Translations under genes and position numbers: made by a program
Source: Henricia sp. BOLD:AAB3569
Lineage: Eukaryota > Echinodermata > Asteroidea > Spinulosida > Echinasteridae
Assembly: GCA_037783545.1 (NCBI GenBank)
Contig: JBBELK010000298.1
Location: 1,674,001-1,738,000 of the forward strand
Direction of reading: 5' to 3'
Length of the DNA stretch: 64,000 nucleotides
The notes under the pieces: model-generated
The model's input: only the letters and a program-made list of their open reading frames with translations
Told to the model about the DNA's origin: nothing
Databases searched by the model: none
Shown here: one piece after another, positions 33,201 to 38,000 of the stretch
Position numbering within the stretch: the first letter of the stretch is position 1
Layout of the letters: every line of letters starts with the position of its first letter

Positions 33201-34535
33201 CACGCTGGCCAGCACGCGCACAAATCGATGTCACCGTGTAAAGACGGTCATGCTGACCATGCTGCACCAGCAGAATGCGAAAAAGATAAATTTTCGTGCT
33301 GCAAATTTTCTGAAAGTTGAACCAGTTTCAGCTTGCGCAAAGGTTCGCAGGGCAATGCTTGACGCCATAGCGAACGTTTCCAGTTCTTTTCCGGCTATGA
33401 TGAGTAGGATATATGACTATTGTCTAATCAAGTCGCGGGTTGATTACCGTGCACGGACACCCTCAGTTAGAATTTACAGTAAATTGGTTGTCCTTTACCT
33501 TGTATATATCAAAAATATTTACTTCCCCTTCGTCGTATATGAGCGAGAGCAGCGTAGCGCACATGGACAGGGGGCCAGTCTAGCCTTAACAGAGTGTAAA
33601 CAAAATCCATCCGCGTTGGTGGGACTACTTTCCTTTAGACGCGGTATAGACGAAGTCCGTGGTACCAAACTGTTTGAAAATTGTCAAATTTTAACCAATT
33701 TTTGCTCCATTTTATCGTTTTCTGATGTTTGAGTGACTCAAACATCAGAAAACGATAAAATGGAGCAAAATTTGACTCAGTCATCATGGGAAAAGAACGA
33801 CAAGGGTGCAAAAGTCTTGAGATTACAAGGACCTCCATGGTGTGCTTTTAAATGTCTGATTTGGAATGTACGGTATAGATTTTTAACACAGGTTTTTGGA
33901 CCAGTAAGGGCGTGCAGGAACGTTTCACATGGCGAATGGGGTTAAATTTCCAAAGGGCTAAAAACTAACTTAAGAAAATTATAACGTCCCAATGTAAACG
34001 TCAGAAAATCACTTTTAGCCTTCAAAAAGTAGCACAGCTCTGTCCAGGCGACGCCAGTTCGAATCCTGCGGGACCTCACGGATGAAAAAAAGGACGGATA
34101 ACTACATTGTAGGTGGAAGCAGAAATAGGAGATTGGAGAGGAGTGATAGAAGAAAGGAGAGGAGATGGATAAAACTTTTTTTAATCTCGGAAAATTGGGT
34201 CTCCGTCCATGGAAATATTTCCCAAGTAGCAGTCAGCACGTGAGATGAGTGAATGCCCAAGCGCAGTTTTAATTTTATTCAGTACCTCCACTTAAAATTC
34301 GCGCGCGCAGGTTTTAAACCTGCTTGCGCAATTTTAAAAATTGCGTGTGTACGAAGAATGCGCCTAACACTCTTTTTCTGTGCAACAACTTAAGCAAAAG
34401 GCCGAAACTTTAATCATAAACAGTGGATAATCATGATCTTCATCTATCAAACAACCGAAAAACACAAGAATAACTTGATATGTCATGGAAAACTGGCTGA
34501 ATTTCCTACCTTTCTGGGGGTTGTCTGCTCGCCAT
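384..34535 (-). CDS. NCOR1: Nuclear receptor co-repressor (NCoR/SMRT family), 5' part of gene, partial
   Basis: Nuclear scaffold that links unliganded nuclear receptors to HDAC3-TBL1-GPS2 repressor complexes (family knowledge). Thirteen coding exons, transcribed leftwards: 34510-34535, 24671-24890, 22816-22931, 21438-21633, 16363-16524, 15128-15247, 14755-14811, 7678-7730, 4724-4790, 2985-3070, 2306-2392, 1453-1628, 384-526. They sum to 1509 nt (503 codons) with phase kept at every junction. Visible blocks in order: RRRPSLLSEF (about residues 102-111), a charged coiled coil (about 212-250, QSMERVEREIAMVETQ) in the GPS2/TBL1-binding region, NIIQVIYTENR, LLLFFKRRNSARK, EKQFPEIRKQREQQERF, FDAEQRRVKFI (deacetylase-activating domain), and the start of SANT1 (IWDDEEKEIFRDKFI). 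The receptor-interaction domains lie beyond the left edge. Vertebrates have two paralogs; I cannot tell NCOR1 from NCOR2 orthology, so the symbol is nominal. The family call is near certain; exon 1 is inferred from phase and start context. Confidence 0.95.
608..960 (+). repeat. SINE-1 (tRNA-headed), copy 1, with AAT-repeat tail
   Basis: The head GTGGCCGAGTGG resembles a pol III A box and GGTTCGAATCC is a B box. It is followed by the shared body GGCAAGGCACT...CCATCCTTCGGAAGG and ends in AATAAT repeats. SINE-1 is the commonest repeat in the window. The 'YYYLTHWTNG' reading on the minus strand here is a SINE artefact, not NCoR. Confidence 0.8.
1105..1340 (-). pseudogene. LINE reverse-transcriptase remnant (CR1/L2-like C-terminal part)
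   Basis: The minus frame reads VRALVLSCLNYANSLF and DLQRLQNKAVQLVFACRRDH, like the 'ALVLSRLDYCNALL...LQRVQNAAARLV' end of CR1/L2-type RT. Upstream, SCWAECYNLS continues in another frame, so at least one frameshift is present. It lies in NCoR intron 12 (the 527-1452 gap). Confidence 0.6.
1453..1628 (-). CDS. NCOR1: NCoR coding exon 12 (deacetylase-activating domain)
   Basis: 176 nt. NIARSDAELAEIVDGLNEQE and PPLLFDAEQRRVKFISKNG match the HDAC3-activating DAD. Acceptor ATCCAG, donor GTAACA. Confidence 0.97.
1683..1775 (+). repeat. SINE-1 head fragment
   Basis: Only the tRNA-like head (GTGGCCCAGTGGTTTGGG to GATTCGATACCCGG) is present; the body is lost. NCoR intron 11. Confidence 0.7.
1897..2146. 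mobile_element. MITE family K copy 1
   Basis: The ends are inverted: GGCCAATTTCATGGAGCTGC on the left, GCAGCGCCATGAAATTGG on the right, with a second inverted layer GCACAAAAATTTGCTTAGCA. The same ends occur at 54412-54681. Confidence 0.7.
2306..2392 (-). CDS. NCOR1: NCoR coding exon 11
   Basis: 87 nt: AKDAKVREYFEKQFPEIRKQ followed by REQQERFS, one of the most conserved NCoR segments. Acceptor CTGCAG, donor GTACCT. Confidence 0.97.
2494..2938. mobile_element. Foldback family D, full copy 1
   Basis: Two arms of roughly 210 bp, nearly identical in inverted orientation, from GGGTCTTTCCACAGTAAAGG to its complement, with a centre around CCGGGACGGCC. It fills most of the 592-bp NCoR intron 10. Other copies: 19875-20273 (full) and 28170-28345 (half). 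Confidence 0.85.
2985..3070 (-). CDS. NCOR1: NCoR coding exon 10
   Basis: 86 nt: ERYMCQRYDQLFERWEKRME followed by RLENNPKRK; matches 'ICQRYDQLMEAWEKKVDRIENNP'. Acceptor TTTCAG, donor GTAAGT. Confidence 0.96.
3517..3888. mobile_element. TIR element family G copy 1
   Basis: Begins GGCCTGTCCGCATTGGAC and ends AAGTCCAATGCAGACAAGG; the internal segment TTGGCCAACTGCTGCCCAGG is shared with 13760-14168. No transposase seen. Confidence 0.7.
4724..4790 (-). CDS. NCOR1: NCoR coding exon 9
   Basis: 67 nt: NLEMRRKLLLFFKRRNSARK is unmistakable for the family (human 'MRKKLILFFKRRNHARK'). Acceptor CATAG, donor GTATGT. Confidence 0.96.
5010..5397 (+). repeat. SINE-1, near full length
   Basis: tRNA-like head, GCAAGGCACTTAACCACGAT body, the CACCCACCTATTCATCTCGATAT-type segment, and an ATTCAGCCTACGGGCTGCGA 3' part with an A-rich end. 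Confidence 0.8.
6369..6443. mobile_element. MITE family C, truncated copy
   Basis: GTGCAACCATGCATGTCCTC through GATAGGGTCTATA matches the right half of MITE C; the left half is absent. Confidence 0.65.
7425..7540 (-). repeat. SINE-2 head (minus orientation)
   Basis: On the minus strand: TGGGGTGTTATGGCC, then TCTAGTGCACC and a B-box-like GGTTCGAATCCCGG. Related copies are at 23138-23460 and 48960-49165. Confidence 0.65.
7678..7730 (-). CDS. NCOR1: NCoR coding exon 8
   Basis: 53 nt: PMYNQPSDSEQYQENLK then two bases of a Thr codon; corresponds to human 'PLYNQPSDTKVYHENIKT'. Acceptor CTACAG, donor GTAAGT. Confidence 0.94.
8138..8283. mobile_element. MITE family C, full copy 1
   Basis: About 145 bp with long TIRs: TAGACCGTATCGAATAGC...GGCTATTCGATACGGTCTA. 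The palindromic GCCATTTCGTGGGGCA subterminal part is shared by all C copies. It lies inside an older repeat (7868 onward), which resumes on the right. Confidence 0.85.
11524..11560. repeat. Simple tandem repeat (CTTGC)n
   Basis: About seven copies of a 5-bp unit, CTTGT grading into CTTGC. Confidence 0.9.
11712..11967 (-). repeat. SINE-1, minus orientation
   Basis: Reverse complement of the SINE-1 consensus: CTTGCTCAAGGGCACAAGTA, CGAACCTGCAACCCCAAG, ending CCACTCGGCCATGG. Confidence 0.75.
12804..12920. repeat. Two adjacent tandem repeats (13 bp and ~24 bp)
   Basis: Five copies of a 13-bp unit GAGCTGTCGGCAT (about 12804-12870) run directly into two copies of CCCGCGAGGGCGCTTGCCAG. NCoR intron 7. 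Confidence 0.85.
13760..14168. mobile_element. TIR element family G copy 2
   Basis: GGCCTGTCCGCATTGGAC at left, AAGTCCAATGTGGACACAG at right; internal TGGCCAACTGCTGCCCAGGA as in copy 1. The reading frames across it are by-products of the repeat. Confidence 0.75.
14234..14256. repeat. Poly(C) run
   Basis: About 23 consecutive C residues; its length is probably unreliable in an assembly. Confidence 0.9.
14755..14811 (-). CDS. NCOR1: NCoR coding exon 7
   Basis: 19 codons RKAEAAHNMLANLGPGNDL, matching the human 'KKAEEAHKIFEGLGP' stretch. Acceptor TACAG, donor GTGAGT. Confidence 0.95.
15128..15247 (-). CDS. NCOR1: NCoR coding exon 6
   Basis: 40 codons: continues the coiled coil (QELEERATKPP), then a Pro-rich spacer and NIIQVIYTENR, close to the human 'SIVQIIYDENR'. 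Acceptor ATGCAG, donor GTAAGT. Confidence 0.96.
15350..15496. mobile_element. MITE family B copy 1
   Basis: TIR GACCCTTTGCAGGGCGGCCG...CCGGTGCAAAGGGTC flanked by TA on both sides. Other copies: 36726-36868, 41719-41866, 47988-48117. NCoR intron 5. Confidence 0.85.
15590..15860. repeat. Dispersed repeat O, copy 1
   Basis: GTGGCAAACTGCTGCAGTTT, CAACAGGCAACATG and the TATGCATACTCATATT region recur at about 37070-37320 in MKS1 intron 2. No ends identified. Confidence 0.65.
15990..16290. repeat. Dispersed repeat N, copy 1
   Basis: About 300 bp shared in the same orientation with 21100-21405 (GTTGAGATTTTGATAC, TTTGCTTCCACATCCAAATT, GGATAGTATTT). It lies about 70 nt into the intron downstream of the exon 5 donor. 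Confidence 0.75.
16363..16524 (-). CDS. NCOR1: NCoR coding exon 5 (coiled coil)
   Basis: 54 codons. KEGLVQSMERVEREIAMVET aligns with the conserved human segment around 'LIQSMDRVDREIAKVE', the GPS2/TBL1-interacting coiled coil. Acceptor CTCAAG, donor GTGAGA. Confidence 0.96.
16675..17333. mobile_element. Large foldback element (arms about 300 bp)
   Basis: The left arm from GCGGCCATCTTCCCTTTCCC pairs with the right arm ending GGGAAGATGGCCGC. Inner blocks GATTCTCTCAAAACAACAA and its complement, and ACAAAGATAGACGCACTGTG and its complement, pair in order around a ~90-nt loop near 16970-17035. NCoR intron 4. Confidence 0.8.
17934..19205. mobile_element. TIR DNA transposon remnant, 3-bp TSD, with nested MITE H
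   Basis: Left end GGGTACGTTCAGACGGAGGC, right end GCCTCGTCTGAACGTACCC, flanked by TCT on both sides. A 3-bp duplication is typical of PIF/Harbinger elements. MITE H is inserted at about 18180-18430. A 102-codon frame at 18413-18721 (DIFLAFLLACIRGERERSSD) could be a transposase remnant but shows no decisive motif. Confidence 0.65.
18180..18430. mobile_element. MITE family H copy 1
   Basis: TIR GGAGGTTTAGATGCACGTAA...TTACGTGCATCTAAACCTCC; second copy at 23980-24227. Confidence 0.8.
19427..19870. repeat. Direct ~95-bp duplication around a small TIR element
   Basis: TGAAGATGAACC...TATTCAAATTGTTTGT with CCAATTAAAAACAAGT occurs at 19427-19520 and again at 19782-19868. Between them CTACTCACAATAAGTTAGG and its complement (about 19574 and 19758) bound a ~200-bp insert. 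Confidence 0.6.
19875..20273. mobile_element. Foldback family D, full copy 2
   Basis: Same arms as 2494-2938 with a slightly shortened centre (ATATACGCTCGTAACCGTGA). NCoR intron 4. Confidence 0.8.
21100..21405. repeat. Dispersed repeat N, copy 2
   Basis: Matches 15990-16290 and stops about 30 nt from the exon 4 donor (21437). See findings. Confidence 0.75.
21438..21633 (-). CDS. NCOR1: NCoR coding exon 4
   Basis: One base completes an Arg codon, then 65 codons include YYRPLNFEPVR and VMAPKRPRMSMES. This matches the 'SKRPRLE'-type basic segment of the family. Acceptor CCGCAG, donor GTACCC. Confidence 0.88.
22084..22165 (-). repeat. tRNA-like sequence (pseudo-tRNA or SINE head)
   Basis: The minus strand gives AGCTGAGTTGGTAGAGCA (A-box region), a 5-bp anticodon stem TTGGC/GCCGA with loop CATGTAA, and TTGGGTTCGAATCCCAG (T arm with B box). 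The acceptor TGCCCAG/CGGGGCA has a mismatch, and position 33 of the loop is A rather than U. It is therefore not called a functional tRNA. Confidence 0.6.
22224..22558. mobile_element. Foldback family E (related ends to D)
   Basis: GGGTCTTTCCACGCTAATGG at left and its complement at right; arms of about 130 bp (AATTCCTTTCAGATGTCTT and complement). The outer GGGTCTTTCCAC is shared with family D. Confidence 0.75.
22816..22931 (-). CDS. NCOR1: NCoR coding exon 3
   Basis: Carries the family signature RRRPSLLSEF, preceded by ELATVDYR, which resembles the EFAVPDYR segment of human NCOR1. Acceptor ACCAG, donor GTCAGT, 116 nt ending in phase 2. Confidence 0.95.
23138..23460 (-). repeat. SINE-2/SINE-1 composite, minus orientation
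   Basis: TTTATT-rich tail, ACCACATCCAACAGCGGA and GGACCGCCAATTACAGG as in 48960-49165, then SINE-1-like CAGAGACACCGGGGAATCCC and CTTGCTCAAGAGCACAAGTG. Confidence 0.65.
23473..23613. mobile_element. MITE family C copy 2
   Basis: TATAGACCGTATCTAATAGC...GATTCGGCCTATA; diverged internally but GTGCAACCATAGGCGTCCTC retained. Confidence 0.8.
23980..24227. mobile_element. MITE family H copy 2
   Basis: GGGAGGTTTAGATGCACGTA at left and TTTACGTGCATCTAAACCTC at right, with the shared ATCTCCTCAGAATAATGACC inside. Confidence 0.8.
24318..24662 (+). repeat. SINE-1, near full length, abutting the NCoR exon 2 donor
   Basis: tRNA-like head GTACCATGGCCGACTGGTTT, body CAAGGCACTTATGCACAATT and tail CCCATTAAATAAAAAAAAT. 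Its 3' end stops within about 10 nt of the exon 2 donor at 24670, antisense to NCoR. Confidence 0.8.
24671..24890 (-). CDS. NCOR1: NCoR coding exon 2
   Basis: Opens after CGACAG and ends CATCATCAG before a GTATGT donor. Encodes a low-complexity Pro/Gln-rich N-terminus with a QQQQQ run and YKRPRPSS. The plus-strand reading frames here are shadows. An antisense SINE tail begins about 10 nt inside the downstream intron. Confidence 0.85.
25135..25345 (+). repeat. SINE-1, 3'-truncated
   Basis: GGGGTACCATGGCAGAGTGG head and CAAGGCACTTAAAACCACAA body; the 3' part is lost. Confidence 0.75.
26375..26452. mobile_element. MITE family J, half copy
   Basis: GCAAAGGCATGGAGCTGCGT through GACGAGCCTGTGCCTTTAAA equals the right half of 54713-54856; the left arm is absent, so the hairpin is lost. 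Confidence 0.75.
27199..27254. repeat. (CCG)n microsatellite, about 17 units
   Basis: Nearly pure CCG/GGC triplets bounded by CCCCCCGCC and CCTCCCCCA. Read on the minus strand it gives a poly-Gly frame, which is not a gene. Confidence 0.95.
28170..28345. mobile_element. Foldback family D, half copy
   Basis: GGGTCTTTCCACGGTAAAGG to CATGCCTTTCTAAAAACTCT matches the left arm of 2494-2938; the right arm is missing. Confidence 0.75.
28446..28745. repeat. C-rich low-complexity tracts
   Basis: C-runs at about 28448-28500 and 28717-28740 separated by ordinary sequence. Confidence 0.85.
28797..28975 (+). repeat. SINE-1, diverged copy
   Basis: GTACCGTGGCCGAGTGGTTT head, TGGGTTCGAAATC B-box region, GAGCAAGGTGCTTAACCCC body. 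Confidence 0.75.
29465..30715. mobile_element. TIR/foldback element interrupted by a SINE and a further MITE
   Basis: The outer TIR ACAGACCTTGGAACTATTTAA-like arm at 29470-29515 pairs with 30663-30712; the inner layer CATTTACTGTA...TTTCAAACTGAT at 29512-29545 pairs with 30099-30135. The two layers of the right arm are split by SINE-3. Confidence 0.65.
30136..30660 (+). repeat. SINE-3 (tRNA-headed) with internal insertion
   Basis: Head GTACTGTGGCGGAGCGGTCT and B box GGTTCGAATCCCGG, then GTACCCTTGGGCAAGGTAC and an end GTGCGCGGTATAAATCC. An insert with ends AGGCCTTGAAATAA and TTTCGAGGCCT occupies about 30446-30622. Confidence 0.7.
31497..32031. mobile_element. TIR element filled with CAACT/AGTTG words
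   Basis: Ends CCTAGCATACATCGACAATG and its complement near 32024. By eye about 27 CAACT or AGTTG words lie between them, mostly CAACTGG on the left and CCAGTTG on the right. No coding capacity. NCoR intron 1. Confidence 0.75.
32050..32237. mobile_element. Short TIR element next to the CAACT element
   Basis: GCGACGTGATGACATCGATG and GGCTTTGCGCATGCGTCAA pair with TTGATGCATGCGCAAAGC and ATCGACGTCATCACGTCGC. Confidence 0.7.
32418..32530. repeat. Imperfect hairpin ~110 bp
   Basis: TTTTTCCAAATCTCGACTTG...AGCCGAGATTTGGAAAAAG-type arms, with CTCCGGCTCCATGT pairing to ACATGGAGACAAAGCCGGAG around a short loop. Confidence 0.7.
32720..33145 (+). mobile_element. MITE family A copy 1
   Basis: About 425 bp, TA-flanked TIR TTGATTGCTTTC...GAAAGCAATCAA, with subterminal ACGT. 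The interior includes GCGCCATGGCTGTTGTATCG. Further copies are at 37828-38259 (inverted) and 47600-47987. TA flanks suggest a Tc1/mariner-type mobiliser (inference). Confidence 0.85.
33700..33770. repeat. Perfect 34-bp hairpin with 3-nt loop
   Basis: Arms 33700-33733 and 33737-33770 are exact complements; the loop is TGA. The homology stops abruptly at both ends. Confidence 0.95.
34510..34535 (-). CDS. NCOR1: NCoR coding exon 1 (start codon, 26 nt)
   Basis: Reads MASRQPPE plus two bases, then a GTAGGA donor. It leaves exactly the two bases that exon 2 needs to complete an Arg codon. The start has A at -3 and G at +4. An in-frame ATG five codons upstream (34550) has a poor context (T at -3) and is the alternative start. 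No protein homology supports so short an exon. Confidence 0.72.
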
Positions 34536-34956
34536 TTTTTGCTTCACCATTCACCAAGCGCCATCTTTCACTTCAGCGATGACGAAAAGTAGGTCAACGA
34601 CCTTAACCTTTGGTCTGGAACCTATTGTCATTACACATGCATACCAATGACAAATAACACAATTCCTGGGATACCAGACGGCAGATAATGAAGACCATAC
34701 CATTAATAGATTAGGTGGTTCATTACTTAGAGGGTGAATACTGATTCATAATTTTCTCGTTTTACTACTCTATAATAAAACTTTCTTTATTTTGTTGTTT
34801 TTAATATGATTAAAACCTTAACAAAATTAATTACTTTTGACTTTAAAGGAACAATTTCGAAAATGAACTACCTAGATGAAGTTGTTATTGTTTCCCTATT
34901 TATATTATAACCCCTTTTCTAAAATGCATGAACCCACAACATTCTTTGCGGGGAAA
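34536..34956. promoter_or_regulatory. Bidirectional intergenic region between NCoR and MKS1 start codons
   Basis: 421 bp separate the divergent start codons and must hold both 5' UTRs. On the NCoR side the minus strand has AAGATGGCG at about 34559-34567, matching the YY1 core, and this ATG opens a 6-codon upstream ORF (34564-34544) that ends just before the NCoR start. A CCAAT word lies near 34644. No convincing TATA box is positioned for either gene. Transcription start sites are not visible from sequence alone. Confidence 0.6.
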
Positions 34957-35042
34957 ATGGCAGAAGACAGCGGAGGACGGGGAAACGATCTCGGAACTTC
35001 TTACTACCGATCTAGAGATCCGATTAAGAATTTTAAAATAAA
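34957..35042 (+). CDS. MKS1: MKS1 coding exon 1
   Basis: Starts ATGGCAGAAG with A at -3. Encodes [20 protein letters not shown] then DPIKNFKI, matching human 'YRSRDPVRNLRLRVHL'. Donor GTAAGG. Confidence 0.94.
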
Positions 35043-38000
35043 GTAAGGGCCGAAGACGCGCACCTTATAATTTGTCGGTGGAATTCCTTTCACAAATTTT
35101 GGCATCCAGCAAATGACCCCATAAACAATAAATGAGCTACACACTACACAGTGTGTGCTGCGTGCGGCCGCCGTCTGTACGTAAGGGGTCAATGAACTTT
35201 CACTGTCCTATACAAAAACAATAACATAAAAGCCCCAATACAACATTTTCAGTGACCCCAAATTTTACTTCATGAGTTGACAAGAAAAACCCGACTAAAA
35301 TGTTGATAGCAATGGTAACAAACACATGAATTTTCCTAGTGTAAAATTGTACCTTTGCAGGCGAAATTGCCAACTGGCCCTGGCCTAGTCCTAGATAGTA
35401 GATAAATAATAAAATATCATTCATTTAACACAAAAACATGGTTTTCTGAAGTATGATTGTATCTATGTGGCTGAAATTTCTACAAGGCAGTTTGTCAAAA
35501 TTACTCTTTAGTTATGTAAAGTTGTTCCTGTTTTTGAAAGTTTTCCAAAAACAATTTAATAAAAAAAATTCTTGTAATGCCTTTGAAACACATCCCCTTC
35601 AGTCAGGAAATTGGACAAAAAAAAGAGGTCCCTTTCAACAAATGTACACATGTGATCGAAGGGAATAAGTGAATAGGCAGGAATAAGTTTTAATTTACAT
35701 CACAATTGCATTTTGATATATTTTACACATCATTCACACATCGTTTTAACAGTTTGAAATATTACCTTTTGTACAGAGTGCACCTGAAGCGTGTGACCGG
35801 GATCAGTCTAGTCCCTACTGCGTTTGGTGTGGAACAGCAGGCCGGGCCTAGTCATGAAGGATTGGAACTACGGCCCATGGGAAGCAGACGTTCTATTAAA
35901 TGTGTGTAATAACAGCGCTCCCCTATTGATCCACATTAACTAGTGTGCCAGTATACAAATATTGACTGCAATGAGGGGCATGGTTAAGATTATAGGCCCA
36001 AGGTGATCTCGAAGCCATGACTATGCCCCGAGGCGGAAGCCAAGGGGCATAGTCATGGCTTCGAGATCACCGAGGGCCTATAATCTTAACCATGACCCGA
36101 ATAAACAGCAGTCAATATTTGTTTTATATACCGAATGTGTAGATTTTTGTCATCTGGTTGGTTAAAAGTAACGAGTCATCATATACAGTCATGACAGTGG
36201 TCCTTCGCGTTTCGATTTCGGAAGCTGGTCTACGGCAAACATTGTAGCATAATCACCTGGCACTTTAGTAGCACATTTCACCTGACACAGTTTTAACTGT
36301 AGGCCACTTCTCTTACTTTCTTAAGGACTTCATCATCTACGACAGACGACAAAATGACGTCGAGATTCCGCCATTACCGTCCTGATGAATGTTTACGTGA
36401 AGCACACAGCTGCATAGTTGGTGCACAGCTATAGCTATGCTAACACATGTAATGCGCGCGTCCGGAACCCGCTAAATGACTATGCCCAGCTGCATAGTTG
36501 GTGCACAACTAGCTATATGCTAACACATGTAATGCGCGCGTCCGGAACCCGCTAAATGACTATGCCCACGGGCATAGTAAAGACTATGCCCGCTGGCATA
36601 GTCACAATTCTGCGCGGCGGTGTCTAGCTATTTCAATGCCCGCACTTTTAACCAATCAGATGACAGGAATCTACGCATGAGGTATATAATAAATAATACC
36701 ACCCACATGGCAACATACCCCCTTTGCAAGATATAGATCCTTTGCACCGGCAGCCATGACAGGGGGCAGGTTTCATATTTAAATTTGAAAATAGATCCTA
36801 CTCGTGCATGACGCACGGTGACAGTGTGAGTGTCCTCTGTCATGGCCGCCCGTGCAAATGGTCTATATGATCAGCGTCTTATAGAAAGGTTGAAAGGAAG
36901 GCAGCCATTGGTCGGTGTGGGACTTTTAAGGGCCCTGAAGTTCTCAATAATTTTATTAACAGATTTTGCTGTATATGAGGGATTATCTGTTCAGAAAAGC
37001 ATTACTGGTAAAATGAACAAAAGGTAATGCCTTTCACAAACTTGTTTAGGTACACGCCAGAGAAAAGGAAAAAAATTACTTCAAACTGAAATCATGGCAA
37101 ACTGCTGCAGTTTCCGCCTCCATTTTTTGTTATGGCTCACAACAGGCAACATGAAAAAACAAAACCAGCCAAGGGAAGGGTTACAAAAGTTTCAGAAAAT
37201 AGTGAAATCTTTTGTGCACATTTGAGTGATTTTCCTGTGATTTCCTAATGTGACATCACATATTTGCTCATGAATATGCATATTCATATTTGCATAAAAA
37301 CAAAATCTTTATTTTAACAGCCAGAACAACTTCCTTAAAGGTATTTAGGACTAAATGAATGTAAACGTAGCATAAGCATAAATTACAAAATACCATTTCA
37401 GGGGCCCTATAGTCTAGACCGAATAGCTGCCATTTCGTGGGGCAGTTTATTTGTTCCTTGAGGACATGCATGGTTGCACATATTGTGCTTCCATTGTTGA
37501 ACGGTTTAAGTAACAAAAGGTGCCCTACGAAATGGCGGCTATTCGATACAGTCTATAAGGGGGTTTTATTCCTGTGCTCATATAGATGATGTATTCTTTG
37601 TTTTCCATTTCTTAATATACCAAGCAACAAAAGAAATGCAAAAACTTTTCCAGTTTTTTGATTGAAAAAATATATATATAAATCCGAGTGTGGAAATTTT
37701 CAACACACAGAAGCTTTATGCAGTCATGCATAATGAAGCTGCTGTGCGACTACTACGTCAACTTGATTACGAAATACATTTTCAAATTTTGGTTAAACTG
37801 AAAACTTGCGTTTCCTTTGTTCCTCGGTATTGATTGCTTTCGATGACGTAGAACATCCGGGAATGTGTGGTGGGCAACAGTCACGCGAGTACACGCGTGC
37901 GCCAATAGACGCACCTGAACACGCGTACAAAATACTCACCAGCGTATTTTCATTTGAAGATGCCGCACGCGGGTGTTGTGATAGGTTCAAATTATTGAGC

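Larger units (their letters stand above)
24891..34509. other. NCoR intron 1 (9.6 kb)
   Basis: No conserved protein block was found on either strand. Contents are the SINEs, foldbacks, MITEs, a CCG microsatellite, C-runs and hairpins listed separately, separated by AT-rich TACATGTA-containing DNA. A regulatory role is possible but not visible. Confidence 0.7.

Noticed and set aside
32971-33732. 253-codon ORF, the longest in the window
   Set aside because: Its first part is MITE A interior and its end is the left arm of the perfect hairpin; no domain resemblance and no splice or codon signal. The same frame occurs in pieces in the other MITE A copies.
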